This document shows, piece by piece, positions 10,149-20,359 of a stretch of DNA of 64,000 bases (the stretch's first letter is position 1; each line of letters begins with the position of its first letter). The stretch is from assembly GCA_947307255.1 (NCBI GenBank), contig CAMZIO010000001.1, forward strand, positions 1-64,000, given 5' to 3'. Source of the DNA: an uncultured Clostridia bacterium (GTDB taxonomy: Bacteria > Bacillota > Clostridia > Oscillospirales > Oscillospiraceae). A program made the translations under genes and the position numbers. Below the pieces are notes generated by a model that searched no databases, was not told the DNA's origin, and was given only the letters and a program-made list of their open reading frames with translations.

Positions 10149-10841
10149 ATGCTGACGAAACGAACGCGCATCCGCATCGCGGTATCCCTCGCGCTTTGCG
10201 GACTGCTGCTCATCGCAGGAATGACGCCGTCATTACCGTCGGGATCATCAAGGACGGTCAAGTTTCCTATACGGTCTACGGTGAAAACGGCGCTGTGCTT
10301 CCCGCCGAACCGCACACCTACGAGATCGGCTCACTGACCAAAACCTTTACCGCCGCACTGATTAACAAGGCGATACGCGAGGAGGAACTCGATTTTGACG
10401 ATACGATCGACCAATACCTGACGCTTCCCGCCGGCAATGCTTATCCGACGATCCAATGGGATTGGCAGGCAGACGACGCCTATCTCCCGGCGGGCGGCAT
10501 TACTTCAAACATTGAGGATATGCTGCAATACGCGAAATATCAGCTTGATGGAGACGTTCGTTTTTCGAATTGTCACAAGAGCCTGAAAACGATCCACGCC
10601 TCCACGGAAAGCTACGAGGCGATGGGCGTCTATGTGGACGAGATCGGGATGGCGTGGATCATCGACAGGGAAAACGGCGTCGTCTGGCACAACGGCGGCA
10701 CTGGGGATTACAACAGCTATCTCGGCTTTTCGCCCGAAACTGCCCCCCGCGGTCGTTGTGCTTTCCAATCTTCCGCCGAGCGATCGCATCCCCGCCACCG
10801 TGCTGGGGGTGAAGCTGCTGGTGGAGTTGGCGGCCCGGTAA
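10149..10841 (+). pseudogene. Decayed beta-lactamase-family serine hydrolase
   Basis: signal peptide in frame 0, SLTK/PAGGI/HNGGTGDYNSYLGFSP in frame 2, C-terminus VVVLSNLPP back in frame 0; internal deletion. Confidence 0.8.
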
Positions 10842-10870
10842 GAACCGCAGCGAACGGACAATTCATGAAA

Positions 10871-10907
10871 ACGCTCCGCGCCATATGGCGCGGAGCGTTC
10901 TTTTTAT
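10871..10907 (+). terminator. Rho-independent terminator
   Basis: acgctccgcgcc-atat-ggcgcggagcgt then tctttttat. Confidence 0.8.
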
Positions 10908-10917
10908 GTTAAAGGGG

Positions 10918-11742
10918 TTATACGGCTTTTGCAAGCTCCTCCAGAATATCCAGCTCGACGTGCAGAGGGAAACCGTCCACCCGGCACTCTGCCTTTCCGC
11001 TCAAGCCGTCCACGCTGCCCATTGCGACGGTGCTGCGCAGATAGGTCTCCACCTCGCCGCGCGCGGGCAGGAGGGGAAGCCCGCTTTGGCGGGACAGACA
11101 GGCAGTCAGTCCGTAGGCGCCCCAGTTGGAAACGGTGGCGATGATCAGATGATCCACGGGCACGTGGCAGGGATTGAGTCCCAGCTCCTGCCGAATCTGG
11201 GTTTGCAGGCAGCCCATGCCGATCTCGTTGCCGCCGTCGCCGATGCCCACCGTGGGGATCTCGCCGCGCGCCAGCTCAAACAGACGGTCTACTGGCGCGG
11301 TGTGTGTCCGGATGCTGACCCCGCGCATATTGGCGTAGTCGCCGTCGCCGTTTTTTCCGCAGCGCTCCACCGAGATCAGACCGACCGGTCGGTAGCGGTC
11401 CAGCAGGCGGCGGCAGAACGACCAGCCGTCCTCCGGACGCATATAGACCGTCTCCAGATCCTTGCACTCAAAAAAGCCGCGGCAGAGCGTATCCGTAACG
11501 ATCACCGCGCGAAAGCCCAGCTTTTGCAGTGCCAGCGCCAGCGTTACGGTCCCGGCGGGACCGTCCGTTTCGGCATAACCGGCCACGTAAAACCCGGTGG
11601 TCAGCAGCACGGCGCCGCGCGGCCAGGAGAGAATGGCCCTTGCCGCGTTCTGGCAGAAGGAATCGGCGAGGTAGGGGCGCAGCTTGTCCATACCGCGCGC
11701 GGAGTGCTGCAGAATAATATCTTCGATCTGCTTTTTGACCAT
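10918..11742 (-). CDS. D-glutamate cyclase-like (DUF4392) protein
   Basis: TGFYVAGYAETDGPAGTVTLALALQ, SVERCGKNGDGDYANMRG, GIGDGGNEIGMG motifs. Confidence 0.8.
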   Translation of the reverse strand: MVKKQIEDIILQHSARGMDKLRPYLADSFCQNAARAILSWPRGAVLLTTGFYVAGYAETDGPAGTVTLALALQKLGFRAVIVTDTLCRGFFECKDLETVYMRPEDGWSFCRRLLDRYRPVGLISVERCGKNGDGDYANMRGVSIRTHTAPVDRLFELARGEIPTVGIGDGGNEIGMGCLQTQIRQELGLNPCHVPVDHLIIATVSNWGAYGLTACLSRQSGLPLLPARGEVETYLRSTVAMGSVDGLSGKAECRVDGFPLHVELDILEELAKAV

Positions 11743-11894
11743 AACGCCGTCGTTGTCCTTTCTGCTGCCGGAGCCGTTTTGCCGGATATGGTGCAGCGTG
11801 TTTGTAACTGTTTTTATTATAATCAAAAATAATTATTTGTAAAACGATGAAAAATGATATATAATATGCAAAACAAAACTAATTGAGGTGAGCC

Positions 11895-12791
11895 ATGGAA
11901 ATTTCCGATGCACGCATTTTCCTTGAGATTGCCCGCCGGGGCAACATCAGCATGGCGGCGCATATCCTTTATTTGACGCAGTCCACGGTAAGCCGGCGGC
12001 TGAATCTGCTGGAAAAGGAGCTCAACGTGCGCCTGATCGAGCGCGGACGGGGGTTGGACCGTGTCTATCTTACAGCGGCGGGGAAGCGCTTTTTGCCCCT
12101 CGCCGAGCAGCTTGCCGCCCTGGAGCAGCAGTCCAGGCTGCTGCAGAACGAAGGGGAAATGCGCCGCATTTCGATCGCCGTGCCGGACAGCATCGCCTCC
12201 TATATGCTGGGCGATTATTTCCGCACGCTTGCGGCAAAGCGGCCGGAGTGGAATCTGCGGATCATCATGCAGGACTCCCTGCCCATCTGCGAGATGGTGG
12301 CCAGCGGCACGGTAGACGTCGGCGTTACCAACGGCGAATACCCTTTTTCCGAGCTGAATACCTGGGAACTGTTCCGGGAGGATTTCGTGGTGCTCACGCG
12401 CAGCAGCGCGTTGGGGCGGCGCGGGCAGGTTTATCCGCAGGAGTTGGACGTGCGCGACGAGGTGTATGAAAAGTGCGGCGCGGAGTTTGACCGCTGGCAC
12501 AACTATTGGTGGCGCGAGGAGCAGGCGCGCATCACGGTGAATCAGGCGCAGTTTGCCGTGGGGATGCTGCAGCCGGAAAAGGGCTGGACGATTCTGCCGC
12601 GCTCGGTGGCGGCGGCGCTGTGCCCACCGGATGGCTATCTGCTGGAGCTCAGCGAGCCTGCGCCGGAGCGCGTATGCCAGTTCGTTACGCATCGCGCCCA
12701 GCGGGTGGAGCTGGCGGAGATCAGCCGGCTGGTGTTTGACGAGATGGCGGAGGCGGTCGGACGCTGCCGCGCCGTCCGACGGAGCGATTGA
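11895..12791 (+). CDS. LysR family transcriptional regulator
   Basis: N-terminal HTH ARIFLEIARRGNISMAAHILYLTQSTVSRRLNLLEKEL and substrate-binding domain. Confidence 0.9.
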   Translation: MEISDARIFLEIARRGNISMAAHILYLTQSTVSRRLNLLEKELNVRLIERGRGLDRVYLTAAGKRFLPLAEQLAALEQQSRLLQNEGEMRRISIAVPDSIASYMLGDYFRTLAAKRPEWNLRIIMQDSLPICEMVASGTVDVGVTNGEYPFSELNTWELFREDFVVLTRSSALGRRGQVYPQELDVRDEVYEKCGAEFDRWHNYWWREEQARITVNQAQFAVGMLQPEKGWTILPRSVAAALCPPDGYLLELSEPAPERVCQFVTHRAQRVELAEISRLVFDEMAEAVGRCRAVRRSD

Positions 12792-12793
12792 GC

Positions 12794-12830
12794 GGAAAAA
12801 GCGCCCCGCGCAGAATGGCGCGGGGCGCTT
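12794..12830 (-). terminator. Terminator of murI (strong stem, T-tract on minus strand)
   Basis: aagcgccccgcgc-agaat-ggcgcggggcgctt; TTTTT on minus strand. Confidence 0.75.
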
Positions 12831-12855
12831 GACGGATAACGGAACGTTCAGAGAA

Positions 12856-13650
12856 TTACAGCTTCACGGTTTCGGCGCGGCTGATCGGGGAGAGCGAAAG
12901 CCGCCGCGCCACGTCGGCATAGATTTTCGGGTCGCCGGAGGTATACACGCAAAGCGAGCCGGTTTCCTGGGGGTTGAGCGCATCGTTTGCCTCCAGATAC
13001 GCTTTGACCGCCTTGGCCTGCTCATAAGCGGGGTCGATCAGCTCCAGATCGGGATAGCAGGCGCGGAAATTTTCCGTAACGATCGGATAGTGCGTGCAGC
13101 CGAGAATCAGATGGTCCACCGCTTCGCGCGCAAGGATATGGTCCACCTGCGTGGTGATTTCCAGATTGATCTCGCGCTGGTTGAAGTCGCCGCGGTCCAC
13201 CAGACCGGACAGCAGGGGCGAGCCCTTGCTGACGATGCGGCAGTCCGGATTGAGCTGATGGATCAGCTCGTCGTACTTGCCGGCTGCCACGGTGAATTCC
13301 GTGCCGATCAGACCGACCGAGGAAAGGCCCGATTCCGCCATATATTTTGCCGCTTCCTCCACGATACTGACGATATGGAAATCAAAGCAGGGGCGCAGAC
13401 GCCCCACCATGGACGAGAGGGTGTTGCAGGCCACGGCGACGCATTTGACGTGGTGCGTACTGAGGAAGGTGAGCATATTGCGGCCGAGCTGAAAGATCTG
13501 CTCGCCGGTTTTATTGCCGTAGGGACAGTTGGCGCTGTCCCCGAAATAGACGATATCTTCGCCGGGCAACAGGCGCTGCAGCTCGCGCACCACCGTCAGC
13601 CCGCCGACGCCGCTGTCTATTGCGCCAATGGGATTTCTTTTATCAATCAT
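12856..13650 (-). CDS. murI: Glutamate racemase
   Basis: GAIDSGVGGLTVVRELQRLLPGEDIVYFGDSANCPYG; VACNTLSS; LGCTHYPI. Confidence 0.96.
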   Translation of the reverse strand: MIDKRNPIGAIDSGVGGLTVVRELQRLLPGEDIVYFGDSANCPYGNKTGEQIFQLGRNMLTFLSTHHVKCVAVACNTLSSMVGRLRPCFDFHIVSIVEEAAKYMAESGLSSVGLIGTEFTVAAGKYDELIHQLNPDCRIVSKGSPLLSGLVDRGDFNQREINLEITTQVDHILAREAVDHLILGCTHYPIVTENFRACYPDLELIDPAYEQAKAVKAYLEANDALNPQETGSLCVYTSGDPKIYADVARRLSLSPISRAETVKL

Positions 13651-13887
13651 GCGGATTCACCTTCTTGCAAACATTCATAAAATATTATCACAGGACTGAG
13701 AAATTTGTCAACTTGCATCTTGAAAAAAGCGCGAGGGGGAGGCTGCGGCCGGCGGGCGGCTGCGTGGGAACCGGGTGCGCCGCCCCGCTGAAAAAGGAAC
13801 GCCTTTGCCCTTGCTTTACCGCGCATTTCGGGGTACAATCGTTACGCTGCCGCAGACCGCGGCGGAAAGAAAGGACGGGGCGGGACC

Positions 13888-15108
13888 ATGGAAGCATTTA
13901 ACGCGGCGTTTTGCCGGACGGTAGAGAAGGAGCTTGCAGAGGGCGTATTCGACGAGGTCGTTGCGATGCGCCGGTACATTCACGCGCATCCCGGCGTCGG
14001 CACGGATACCGGGGAGACGGAGGCGTATGTCCGGGAAAAGCTGACGGAATACGGCGTAACGGTTCTTCCCGCGCGCACCGGCGTGCTGGCGGTCATTTCC
14101 GGACGCAGCCACGAGAAGATGGCGGCGCTGCGAGCGGATATGGACGCGCTGCCGCTCAGAGAGGAAAATGACGTGCCGTACCGCTCGCTCTATGAGGGCA
14201 AGATGCACGCCTGCGGGCACGACGCACATACGGCCATGCTGCTCGGCGCGGCGAAGATTCTCTCCGGGCACCGGGAGGAGCTGCCCTGCGACGTGCTGCT
14301 GATCTTCCAGCCCTCGGAGGAGGGGCCGACGGTCAACGGCGCGCTGGAGATGCTCAAGGAGACCGACCGCCTGGGCCTGACGGAGAAGATCTGCGTCATC
14401 TTCGGCCAGCACGTGTTCAACAATGCGCCCACCGGCCGGGTGGGCACGCGCATGGGGGCGCTGGCTGCCTCGGCGGATACGTTTATGATCCGGTTCATTG
14501 GCTGCGGCGGGCATTGCTCCGAGCCGCACCTTAACGTGGACGCGCTTTCGCTGGGCGTGCGGTTTGTCGATGCGATGGAGAGCTTTATGTCGCGGCGTGT
14601 TGACCCGCTGGACAGCGCGGTGTGCGCGATCGGCAGCTTCCATGCCGGCACGTCGCATAACATCGTGCCGGAGACGGCGGAGCTGAGCGGTTCAATCCGC
14701 TGTCAGCGCGAGGAAACGCGCGAATTGATCAAGACGCATTTGCGCCGGATTGCCGAGGGCGTCTGCCACGGCTGGGATGCCGACTTTGAGCTGAAGTTTA
14801 TGCCGGGACTGCCGGTTTTGGTCAACGACGGCGCGGCCGCCGCCTATGCCCTGTCGGTTGCCAGGCAGACGGTGGGGCGGGATTACTATGATATTCCCAC
14901 GCCGATGATGTATGCCGAGGATTTCTGCTTTTATGCCCAGCGAATCCCCGCGTGCTTTTTAAACCTCGGCACGCGCAACGAAGAGAAGGGCTTTGTCGAG
15001 AAAAACCACAGTCCCCGCTTTGATATCGACGAGGCGGCGTTTACCGCGGGGGTGAAGATGCTCTGCAGCCTTGCCGCAAACGTGCCGGAGGAGATGCGGC
15101 ACGGCTGA
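13888..15108 (+). CDS. M20 family amidohydrolase
   Basis: ALRADMDALPLREEN, HACGHDAHTAMLLGAA, IFQPSEEG motifs. Confidence 0.92.
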   Translation: MEAFNAAFCRTVEKELAEGVFDEVVAMRRYIHAHPGVGTDTGETEAYVREKLTEYGVTVLPARTGVLAVISGRSHEKMAALRADMDALPLREENDVPYRSLYEGKMHACGHDAHTAMLLGAAKILSGHREELPCDVLLIFQPSEEGPTVNGALEMLKETDRLGLTEKICVIFGQHVFNNAPTGRVGTRMGALAASADTFMIRFIGCGGHCSEPHLNVDALSLGVRFVDAMESFMSRRVDPLDSAVCAIGSFHAGTSHNIVPETAELSGSIRCQREETRELIKTHLRRIAEGVCHGWDADFELKFMPGLPVLVNDGAAAAYALSVARQTVGRDYYDIPTPMMYAEDFCFYAQRIPACFLNLGTRNEEKGFVEKNHSPRFDIDEAAFTAGVKMLCSLAANVPEEMRHG

Positions 15109-15201
15109 CGCGGCGAGAGACGGCGGCAAGTTTCGTTTGAGTTTAGAATTGGCCGCTATCATAACCTCGATTTGTGATCAATCGACAGGAGAATAGCCGT
15201 T

Positions 15202-16062
15202 ATGAGTGAAAAAGTTCTCATCGCAAGCGACAGTACGACGGATCTTCCGCCTGAGCTGATCGAGCGATACCATATCCAGATTATTCCGCTGGGTGTAACG
15301 CTGGGCGACAAGACCTATACCGACGGGGTGGACATCGACCCGGATCGGATCTACCGTCTCTACGAGCAGACCGGCGAGCTGCCCAAGACCTCTGCGGTCA
15401 ACATCGCGGAGTTCGTGGAGTTTTTCCGCACGCATACGCAGCAGGGCCGGCCCGTCGTATTGTTTACGATCAGCGCGGAGTTTTCCTCCACGTTCAGCAA
15501 TGCCCGCCTTGCCGCGCAGGAGTTTGACCGCGTCTTCGTGGTCGATACCCGCAATCTCAGCACGGGCGGCGGCCTGCTGGTTGCCCGCGCTGCCGAGCTG
15601 GCAGAGCAGGGCTGGGAGGCCGAGCAGATCGCGCAGGAGTGCGCGCGCCTGGCGCCCTGCGTGGACACCTCCTTCGTGATCGACAGCCTGGAGTTTTTGC
15701 ACAAGGGCGGGCGCTGCTCTGCCCTGGCGGCGCTGGGCGCCAACCTGCTGCATCTCAAGCCCTGCATTCTGGTGCGCGATGGCAGGATGACGCTGGGGAA
15801 GAAATATCGCGGGAAGTTTTCCGCCGTACTCAAGCAGTATATTGCCGACCATCTGGGAGACGGATCGGATATTAATCCCGCGCGCGTTTTCGTAACCCAT
15901 GCCGGCTGCGCGCCGGAAGTGGTGGATGCGTGCGTGGCGCAGGTGAAGGCCGTCGTCCCGTTTGGCGAGGTGCTCGTTACCCGCGCGGGCTGTACGATCT
16001 CGTCCCACTGCGGGAGGAACACGCTCGGCGTGCTGTTTCTCCGCAACGCGCCGATCGCATAA
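15202..16062 (+). CDS. DegV family protein
   Basis: ASDSTTDLPPELIERYHIQIIPLGVTLGDKTYTDGVD; LKTSAVN-type motif. Confidence 0.95.
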   Translation: MSEKVLIASDSTTDLPPELIERYHIQIIPLGVTLGDKTYTDGVDIDPDRIYRLYEQTGELPKTSAVNIAEFVEFFRTHTQQGRPVVLFTISAEFSSTFSNARLAAQEFDRVFVVDTRNLSTGGGLLVARAAELAEQGWEAEQIAQECARLAPCVDTSFVIDSLEFLHKGGRCSALAALGANLLHLKPCILVRDGRMTLGKKYRGKFSAVLKQYIADHLGDGSDINPARVFVTHAGCAPEVVDACVAQVKAVVPFGEVLVTRAGCTISSHCGRNTLGVLFLRNAPIA

Positions 16063-16071
16063 GACAAGGCA

Positions 16072-16101
16072 AAGGCCGCAAGCATGGCTTGCGGCCTTTT
16101 G
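16072..16101 (+). terminator. Rho-independent terminator
   Basis: aaggccgcaagc-atg-gcttgcggcctttt. Confidence 0.75.
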
Positions 16102-16114
16102 ATATACGATGGCC

Positions 16115-17191
16115 TTATTGCGCCGCCTGGCGCTGCCGGGAGGGGAGCAGAACGGTAAAGCGGGTGCCGGCGTCGTCGCTTTCCACGCTTACGCTGCCGC
16201 TGTGCAGCTCCACCACGCGCTTGACGATGGCAAGGCCGATGCCGTTGCCCTCGGTCGCGTGGGAGTGGTCCGCCTGATAGAATTTCTGGAAGATGCGCTG
16301 CTTACTGGCCGGGTCGAGCGTGCTGCCGCGGTTGGCGACGGAGACCGCGGTCTGTCCGCCTTGCTCTGCGACGGTGATGGTTACCGTTTCGCCCGGAGGG
16401 GAAAACTTGATCGCGTTGTCGAGCAGATTGACCCAGACGTCGCCCAATAGCTCCTCGTTGCCGTAAATCGTGTATTCGTCCAGGTCGATGTTCCAGCTCA
16501 GACGCTTCTTGCTCCACTTTTCCTCCAGCAGCAGCACGCAGCTGCGAAGCTGCTCGGAGAGGTTGAAGGCGGTGATGTCGGTCAGAATCGTCTGGTTTTC
16601 CACCTTCGTCATATTGAGCACGTTGGTCGCCATGTCGGACAGGCGCAGGCTCTCGCGCTCGATGATGTCCAGGTATTCCAGACGCTCCGCCTCGCTGAGA
16701 TTGCCGTGCTTTAAAAGCTTGGCAAAGCCCGCGATGGAGACGATGGGGGTTTTAAACTCGTGGGAGAAGTTGTTGACGAAATCGGCGCGCAGCATTTCCG
16801 TGTTTTCCAGCTCGGCGGCCATGGCGTTAAAGCTGTCGGTGATCTCGCGGATGGTGCGGCTGCGGCCGAGGGGGCCGTTAAAGCTCAGCCGTGCGTGATA
16901 GTCGCCGTCGGCCAGGCGGTTGAGCGTATTGATGATCTTGTTGACCGGCTTGAGAGGCAGAACGCCCACGGTGCTGGCCAGCACCGTGCCGATTACGACG
17001 CTTGAGAGCATCAGCACCGCTGCGTACAGGTCGGAGGCGAATGCGCTGTTGCCGATATGCAGCACGCCCGTGTGGTTGAGAATCACGATTACCGTGCTGA
17101 TGAGCACGCTCGTGATCGCCAGCAGGATTAGGACGACCAGAGAAAACAGCGCGGTGAGCGCGAAACGATGCTTTTTTCCCTTACCCTTCAT
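16115..17191 (-). CDS. HAMP-domain sensor histidine kinase
   Basis: 2 TM segments, FSHEFKTPI H-box, GNEELLGDVWVNLLDNAIKFS N-box, GNGIGLAIVKR G-box. Confidence 0.93.
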   Translation of the reverse strand: MKGKGKKHRFALTALFSLVVLILLAITSVLISTVIVILNHTGVLHIGNSAFASDLYAAVLMLSSVVIGTVLASTVGVLPLKPVNKIINTLNRLADGDYHARLSFNGPLGRSRTIREITDSFNAMAAELENTEMLRADFVNNFSHEFKTPIVSIAGFAKLLKHGNLSEAERLEYLDIIERESLRLSDMATNVLNMTKVENQTILTDITAFNLSEQLRSCVLLLEEKWSKKRLSWNIDLDEYTIYGNEELLGDVWVNLLDNAIKFSPPGETVTITVAEQGGQTAVSVANRGSTLDPASKQRIFQKFYQADHSHATEGNGIGLAIVKRVVELHSGSVSVESDDAGTRFTVLLPSRQRQAAQ

Positions 17192-17862
17192 TCGTGCTTC
17201 ACCGCCTTATAGCCCAGCCCGCGCACGGACTCGATACGGAACTCGTCCCACTGCTCGAAGCGCTTGCGCAGCCGCCCGATGTGAACGGTTACCGTCTCCC
17301 AGCCGGTGTCGCTTTCCGCGCCCCAGATCTCGTCCATGAGCTGGATGCGCGTGAAGATTTTGCCGGGGTAGGAGAGCAGCTTGTAGAGCAGTAGGAATTC
17401 CTTTTGCGGCAGCTCCTGTACCTCGCCGTGGCGGCGCACGGTCATCGAGTCGTAATCAAGCACCGCGTCCCCGACGACGATGCGCCGTTCGCTGACGATG
17501 CGCGCGCGGCGCAGCAGCGCCTTGACGTGCAGCAGCAATTCCTCCTCGTCGATGGGCTTGGTCATATAGTCGTCCGTGCCGACGAGAAAGCCGCGCTTGC
17601 GATCCTCCGGCATCTGGCGCGCCGAAACCATCAAAATGGGCAGCTCGCTGTTGGCGGCGCGCAGCAGCCGCGTGAACTCGTACCCGTCCACACGCGGCAT
17701 CATCACGTCCAGCACCACCAGGTCGATATGCTCCTGATCCATCACGCGCAGCGCGTCCTCGCCGTCGCAGGCGGTGAAGACGGTGTAGTGTGCGTTCTCC
17801 AGCACGGCGCGCAGCAGCCGCCGCGTATCCCTGTCGTCATCTGCAACCAGTATGTGAAACAT
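17188..17862 (-). CDS. OmpR/PhoB-family response regulator
   Basis: ILVADDDRDTRRLL receiver with DLVVLDVMMPRVDGYE and winged-helix C-terminus. Confidence 0.95.
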   Translation of the reverse strand: MFHILVADDDRDTRRLLRAVLENAHYTVFTACDGEDALRVMDQEHIDLVVLDVMMPRVDGYEFTRLLRAANSELPILMVSARQMPEDRKRGFLVGTDDYMTKPIDEEELLLHVKALLRRARIVSERRIVVGDAVLDYDSMTVRRHGEVQELPQKEFLLLYKLLSYPGKIFTRIQLMDEIWGAESDTGWETVTVHIGRLRKRFEQWDEFRIESVRGLGYKAVKHE

Positions 17863-18049
17863 CGCCCACCTCGTCTTACAGTGTTGGTTGGATTTCCTCT
17901 ATTGTACCAATCCGGCGGGAAAATGCAACCGTTTGCCGCAATTTTGCCGCGGGGCGTGCCGCCCGGCGGCGTTGACAGCAGCGGCCGTGCGGCTTATAAT
18001 AAGCGCAGGAAAGCGAAGGGATTTACCGGCCGGGAAAGGAGCGTGCCCC

Positions 18050-19066
18050 ATGAAACGACTACCACTTCTCAGCGCCTTACTTTGTACGGCGCTGCTGCTT
18101 GCCGCCTGCGCGGCGCGGCCGCAGGGCGAGGCGCCGGTCGTGCCGGAAACGCCGCCGGCCGTTCAACCGCAGGAGCCGCCGGAGGAGTCCGCCGCGCCGG
18201 AGAATGAGGAGATTGCCGCGCTGCGCGCCATGGCGCGGGACGCGGACTGCCTGTGCGCGATGACCTATCTGGGCTACGGCACGAATATCGCCGGATTTTT
18301 GCGCGAGACGGACGAAGGAAAGGCCCTGCGGGAGGCATGGCCGTTTCTTACAGAGATTCCGCCGCAGCAGTACGTGGAGTACGAGGGCGACGAGATTTAC
18401 TGCGTGATTCCTGCCGATCCTGAGGCGGTGATCAGCGTTCACGCCGTCTCGATCGACGATGGCGGCGCCGTGCGCGAGGGGACGCAGCTCTATCGCGGAC
18501 AGCACGGGCAGGCGCTGCTGCTGCGGGGCAACGTCAGCGATATTGTGCCCAACGTCAGCGTTACCGTGAGCGAGCCGGACGGCGGGAGCTGTACATTCCA
18601 GCCGGCGCTTTCACTCAAGGACGGTTCTTTGGGCGTGTCGGAGGGCGACGGCGTTCTCGACTTTACCATCCGCTATCCGGGACGGGGATACCGTGCGCCG
18701 GAGGGCAGCTTCGTCGGCGTATGGGAGGCGCGCGCGCAAGATGGCGCGGGCGCGGCATACGACTGCACGCTGACCTTCTTCCGGGATGGGACGATGGTGT
18801 GCGGGATCGCGCAGGACGGCGTGCAGTGGGAGGAGCTCACCGGAAGCTATCTCGTAAGCCGCTCGGACGGCAACGTGGTGCGGATGGACCTCACGCGAAC
18901 GGGCGGACAGCGCCTTGCCGACGGTGCGCCGCCGTATGCGCTGCTGGGGGAATTCATGCTGGTGGAGGAAGACCAAACCCTGTACGTTACGCATCTCTAC
19001 GGCGCGGCTCTGCTGGATGATACGGAGAACGAGACGATCGTATTTCACGCGGCAAAGCTGGGATAA
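18050..19066 (+). CDS. Putative lipoprotein of unknown function
   Basis: signal peptide with lipobox LLAAC; no recognised domain. Confidence 0.6.
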   Translation: MKRLPLLSALLCTALLLAACAARPQGEAPVVPETPPAVQPQEPPEESAAPENEEIAALRAMARDADCLCAMTYLGYGTNIAGFLRETDEGKALREAWPFLTEIPPQQYVEYEGDEIYCVIPADPEAVISVHAVSIDDGGAVREGTQLYRGQHGQALLLRGNVSDIVPNVSVTVSEPDGGSCTFQPALSLKDGSLGVSEGDGVLDFTIRYPGRGYRAPEGSFVGVWEARAQDGAGAAYDCTLTFFRDGTMVCGIAQDGVQWEELTGSYLVSRSDGNVVRMDLTRTGGQRLADGAPPYALLGEFMLVEEDQTLYVTHLYGAALLDDTENETIVFHAAKLG

Positions 19067-19073
19067 GAAACGA

Positions 19074-19109
19074 ACGCCGCGCAGCACGGTGGCTGCGCGG
19101 CGTTTTTTT
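19074..19109 (+). terminator. Rho-independent terminator
   Basis: gccgcgcagc-acggtg-gctgcgcggc followed by gttttttt. Confidence 0.75.
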
Positions 19110-19122
19110 GCGCGGCGGTGCG

Positions 19123-20196
19123 CTATCGGCGGCTGAGCAGCCGCTGCGCCTCCTGCGCGGCCAGGGCGGAAACGCCGTCAAAGTCCACGAAGGGGTGATA
19201 GATCGCCTCCAGCGCGTCGTGGGCCTGCTTGGCGTGCGCAAGCGCGTCCGTCGCTTCGCGGCGCAGCGCGCGCTCGATGCGTGCGCAAAAGCGCAGCGTG
19301 CCCTTTTGCGCACGCGTGAGCGTGCCTTCCGCCAGGGCGTCGATCCGGATGCGGCGATAGGGCTTGCCGGGATAGGGCAGGCGGTCGGTCGAGGTTACGA
19401 AGGCCAGCCCCCGCCGGGGGATCAGCAGATGCTGCGCCCGTTCGGGCCGATCCGGGTCCGGGCATAGAAGCACCGGCTCGCCCGCGCGCACGGCCGCGGC
19501 GCAGAGCGATTCGAGCATCTGTGCGCCGAGACCGTAGTTGTCGCACAGTACGTAGACGCGCGGGCAGAGCGCGTCCACCGTGTCGAAGCGGCACAGGGCG
19601 CCCTTGTGCGTTTGCCCGCCCAGAAAGGCGCGCTGGACGCTGCCGGGCTGCGCGGCGGCGCCGCGCAGCTCACGGCGCGCGATACCCTCCGCGCGGCGGG
19701 AGAGCCGGTCAAGCTCCGAAACCGCGCGTACCTGGCTGCGCCGATAAGCCGACACGGCGTTTGCCGCGCGCAGAGCGTGGTACGCCTCCCGATAGGCGGC
19801 GCGGTATTCGTCGGTGCGCGCAACGACCGCGCCGCGCTGCGCTTTGACCCCCTCGATATCGTAAAACCGCGTGAGATCCAGATAGCGCTCGCCGGAGATG
19901 GCGTAGACCGGTTCCAGCACGTGCGGCGCGGTGCCGTCTACGAGCGCCGTGCGCAGCGCCGGGAAGATCACGCCGTCGAGCGAGTCCGGGTCGCCGGAGC
20001 AGTGGATGAGAATCGTCTCCTCGCCCGCCGCGCTGAGCGATTCGGCCACGCTGCGCATCAGCGTGGATTTTCCGCAGCCCGGCCCGCCCTTGAGGATCAG
20101 CAGATCGTCCAGCCGCGCGGTGAGCAGCTGGTCGTATAATGCGTAAAACCCCTCGCCGCTGTTTGCACCGAGGAAGATGTGTGCCGATGCTTTCAT
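19123..20196 (-). CDS. P-loop ATPase (PRK06851-like)
   Basis: MKASAHIFLGANSGEGFYALYDQLL, Walker A LKGGPGCGKSTLM. Confidence 0.75.
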   Translation of the reverse strand: MKASAHIFLGANSGEGFYALYDQLLTARLDDLLILKGGPGCGKSTLMRSVAESLSAAGEETILIHCSGDPDSLDGVIFPALRTALVDGTAPHVLEPVYAISGERYLDLTRFYDIEGVKAQRGAVVARTDEYRAAYREAYHALRAANAVSAYRRSQVRAVSELDRLSRRAEGIARRELRGAAAQPGSVQRAFLGGQTHKGALCRFDTVDALCPRVYVLCDNYGLGAQMLESLCAAAVRAGEPVLLCPDPDRPERAQHLLIPRRGLAFVTSTDRLPYPGKPYRRIRIDALAEGTLTRAQKGTLRFCARIERALRREATDALAHAKQAHDALEAIYHPFVDFDGVSALAAQEAQRLLSRR

Positions 20197-20315
20197 GGAA
20201 TGCCTCCGAAAATAGTCTGCATTCCAAACTATGCGCGCCGGCGCGTCCATGACTGCCGTTTGGCCCGCGATGGCCGCAAAAAACGCTTTTAGCGGCGTGG
20301 TCGGGCGCTTTTTTC

Positions 20316-20352
20316 AAAAACGAGAGCCGCAGGCCAACGGCCTGCGGCTTTT
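20316..20352 (-). terminator. Terminator downstream of rpoD
   Basis: agccgcaggcc/ggcctgcggct hairpin with TTTTT on minus strand. Confidence 0.7.
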
Positions 20353-20359
20353 GAGCGTG

